This document shows positions 56,527-57,258 of a DNA stretch of 57,258 nt, piece after piece; position 1 is the stretch's first letter, and every line of letters starts with the position of its first letter. The stretch comes from Caulobacter sp. CCH9-E1 (GTDB lineage Bacteria; Pseudomonadota; Alphaproteobacteria; Caulobacterales; Caulobacteraceae). Made by a program: the position numbers and the translations under genes. The DNA lies in NCBI RefSeq assembly GCF_001556515.1, contig NZ_LSJA01000276.1, positions 1 through 57,258 of the forward strand. The letters run 5' to 3'. The notes under the pieces are model-generated. The model saw only the letters and a program-made list of their open reading frames with translations, was not told where the DNA came from and ran no database searches.

Positions 56527-56952
56527 TCAGAGCGTTGTGTCTCCAAGCGATGGCCCATACATGCCGTCACTATCGCTTTCAAAAGCCCGTTTTCCGCCGC
56601 GCCGCCAGAGCGCCAGGGTGTGCTCGCCGTCGTCGGCCTTCAGCATGGTCGCCAAGAACGTGAAGGCTCCGTAGAGCGCGGCGCGGTCATCGCGGGTCAG
56701 CTCGACGAGGCCGGCCTTTTGCACCAGGCCGCCCAGCTCGATCAGGTGGCGGGTGCGCTCGCGCCGCTTCACCACCCACGTCCGCGTATCGAGCCTAGCC
56801 CGTTTCGCCTCCAGGCGATGGCGCGCAGCCTTGGCCCGGCGCTCGGCGTCATTGGTCGCCGCTAGCGCTTGGCGGAACGTCAGCCTTCCCGCCGCGAAAG
56901 AACCCCGCGCCTCGCTTGCGCCAGACCTCCTTGCGCGCGGCGTTTCCGGCAT
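56527..56952 (-). CDS. traD: Conjugal transfer protein TraD (Ti type)
   Basis: The segment RTRHLIELGGLVQKAGLVEL followed by TRDDRAALYGAF is the hallmark of small Ti-type TraD. The frame opens at 56952 and overlaps traC by 104 bp, so the true start may be later, for example the GTG codons before VKRRERTRHL; length would then be about 85 residues, close to Ti TraD. It is next to traC and on the same strand, as in the traCDG arm of Ti-type plasmids. Confidence 0.8.
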   Translation of the reverse strand: MPETPRARRSGASEARGSFAAGRLTFRQALAATNDAERRAKAARHRLEAKRARLDTRTWVVKRRERTRHLIELGGLVQKAGLVELTRDDRAALYGAFTFLATMLKADDGEHTLALWRRGGKRAFESDSDGMYGPSLGDTTL

Positions 56953-57115
56953 CGGCCAGATCCAGCAGTCCGCCGGTCAGGGTATCGATGTCGAGGGCGT
57001 CGGCGCCGGTGGCGATCACCAGCTCGCCAAGCTGCCTGACCTTGCGGTCCTTCAGGGTCTTGGCCTTGTCTTCGAGGCTCTTCAGTTCGGCATCGAAGTC
57101 TCTCGGTTTGCGCAT
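56849..57115 (-). CDS. traC: Conjugal transfer protein TraC (Ti type)
   Basis: An 88-residue protein, MRKPRDFDAELKSLEDKAKT, with a coiled-coil N-terminus and ELVIATGADALDIDTLTGGL typical of TraC, a relaxosome accessory protein. It starts next to the presumed oriT, and the relaxase gene traA is expected to diverge from it beyond the window edge. A ribosome-site-like GGAGAC lies just upstream. Confidence 0.82.
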   Translation of the reverse strand: MRKPRDFDAELKSLEDKAKTLKDRKVRQLGELVIATGADALDIDTLTGGLLDLADAGNAARKEVWRKRGAGFFRGGKADVPPSASGDQ

Positions 57116-57228
57116 CCTTAGTCTCCAGGTTCGAATGATGCGCTGATCGTAAAGCAGTGCGTCCGGGAATGCTGTAAGGTCACCGGAACACGCTGGGACG
57201 GTGCGGTCCCTCCCGAGATTTTAATCTT

Positions 57229-57258
57229 GGAGGGCGCGCTTATACGTCGTGCCGACGT
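57229..57258. other. oriT: Origin of transfer (oriT), RSF1010/Ti-like nick region
   Basis: On the minus strand the sequence is a perfect inverted repeat (ACGTCG-GCA-CGACGT, 57244-57258), then ATAAGCGCGCCCTCC (57229-57243). In RSF1010 the nick lies in TAAGTGCG/CCCTC just 3' of an inverted repeat; the match here differs only by C for T. Position next to traC is as in Ti plasmids. The window ends inside or just after the site. Confidence 0.75.

Larger units (their letters stand above)
51850..57258 (+). mobile_element. Integrative conjugative/mobilizable element, left part
   Basis: From integrase to oriT: P4-type tyrosine recombinase, AlpA excisionase-like gene, XRE regulator, four-gene cargo cassette, MucR-like regulator, traD, traC and an oriT-like sequence; the relaxase (traA) should lie beyond the right end. 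The left border is placed before the repeat array upstream of int; the 209 bp from the M20 stop to 51849 may hold attL, but no tRNA or direct repeat could be identified since the other end is outside the window. Confidence 0.75.

Overview
The window is about 57 kb of GC-rich DNA. Two large TonB-dependent receptors, a GlpR/GlpD pair, a ChrR-type sigma/anti-sigma pair, P4-type integrase and Ti-type TraC/TraD genes, plus the codon use, point to an alphaproteobacterium, most likely a Caulobacter or close relative (inference, no database search). No rRNA, tRNA or CRISPR was recognised.

Layout. (1) 40-5621: a tightly overlapping operon for cyanophycin metabolism: a heme-oxygenase-like redox enzyme, a 70-residue protein, cyanophycin synthetase, isoaspartyl peptidase and cyanophycinase. 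(2) 5632-7324: two divergent Crp/Fnr-type regulators around a 14-bp palindrome. (3) 7492-11260: a small protein, a FAD oxidase-like protein, a DUF1365 protein, an ECF sigma factor and a ChrR-like anti-sigma factor that has lost most of its N-terminal zinc ligands. (4) 11273-13743: glpR and glpD, divergent, with three TTTCG pentamers spaced exactly 12 bp. (5) 13810-21166: TonB receptor, esterase, and an MFS transporter plus GH31 glycosidase operon. (6) 21167-29003: histidine acid phosphatase (phytase-like), TPR/2OG-Fe(II) oxygenase, second TonB receptor, a second 2OG-Fe(II) oxygenase and a small exported protein.

(7) 29027-39183: a sulfide/persulfide detoxification island: persulfide dioxygenase-like Blh facing a TauE/SafE exporter across a perfect ATTC-N8-GAAT operator; then rhodanese, HlyD, RND pump and an ArsR sensor on one strand, facing sulfide:quinone reductase, thioredoxin, a DUF2892 membrane protein and a TolC protein on the other, across a second near-consensus operator. 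The pump, its adaptor and its outer membrane channel are thus split over two divergent operons that also hold sulfide oxidation enzymes.

(8) 39221-51640: a RiPP biosynthetic cluster, the most striking content. A 105-residue precursor has a nitrile-hydratase-like leader and a Cys/Ser-rich tail (GDCSSSSICCTA). It is followed by a YcaO cyclodehydratase fused to a leader-binding region, a SagB-type dehydrogenase and an M20 amidohydrolase. The divergent arm encodes an unrecognised 753-residue TPR-like protein, a cytochrome P450, a B12-type radical SAM RiPP C-methyltransferase and an S53 peptidase. This predicts a C-methylated, P450-tailored azol(in)e peptide. No exporter or regulator is seen in the cluster.

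(9) 51850-57258: the left part of an integrative and conjugative (or mobilizable) element: int with an array of 11-bp repeats in a 12-bp register, AlpA, XRE, a four-gene overlapping cassette (two paralogous small proteins around a HEPN-like and a sigma-region-4-like protein), a long inverted repeat, a MucR-like regulator, traD, traC and an RSF1010/Ti-like oriT at the window edge.
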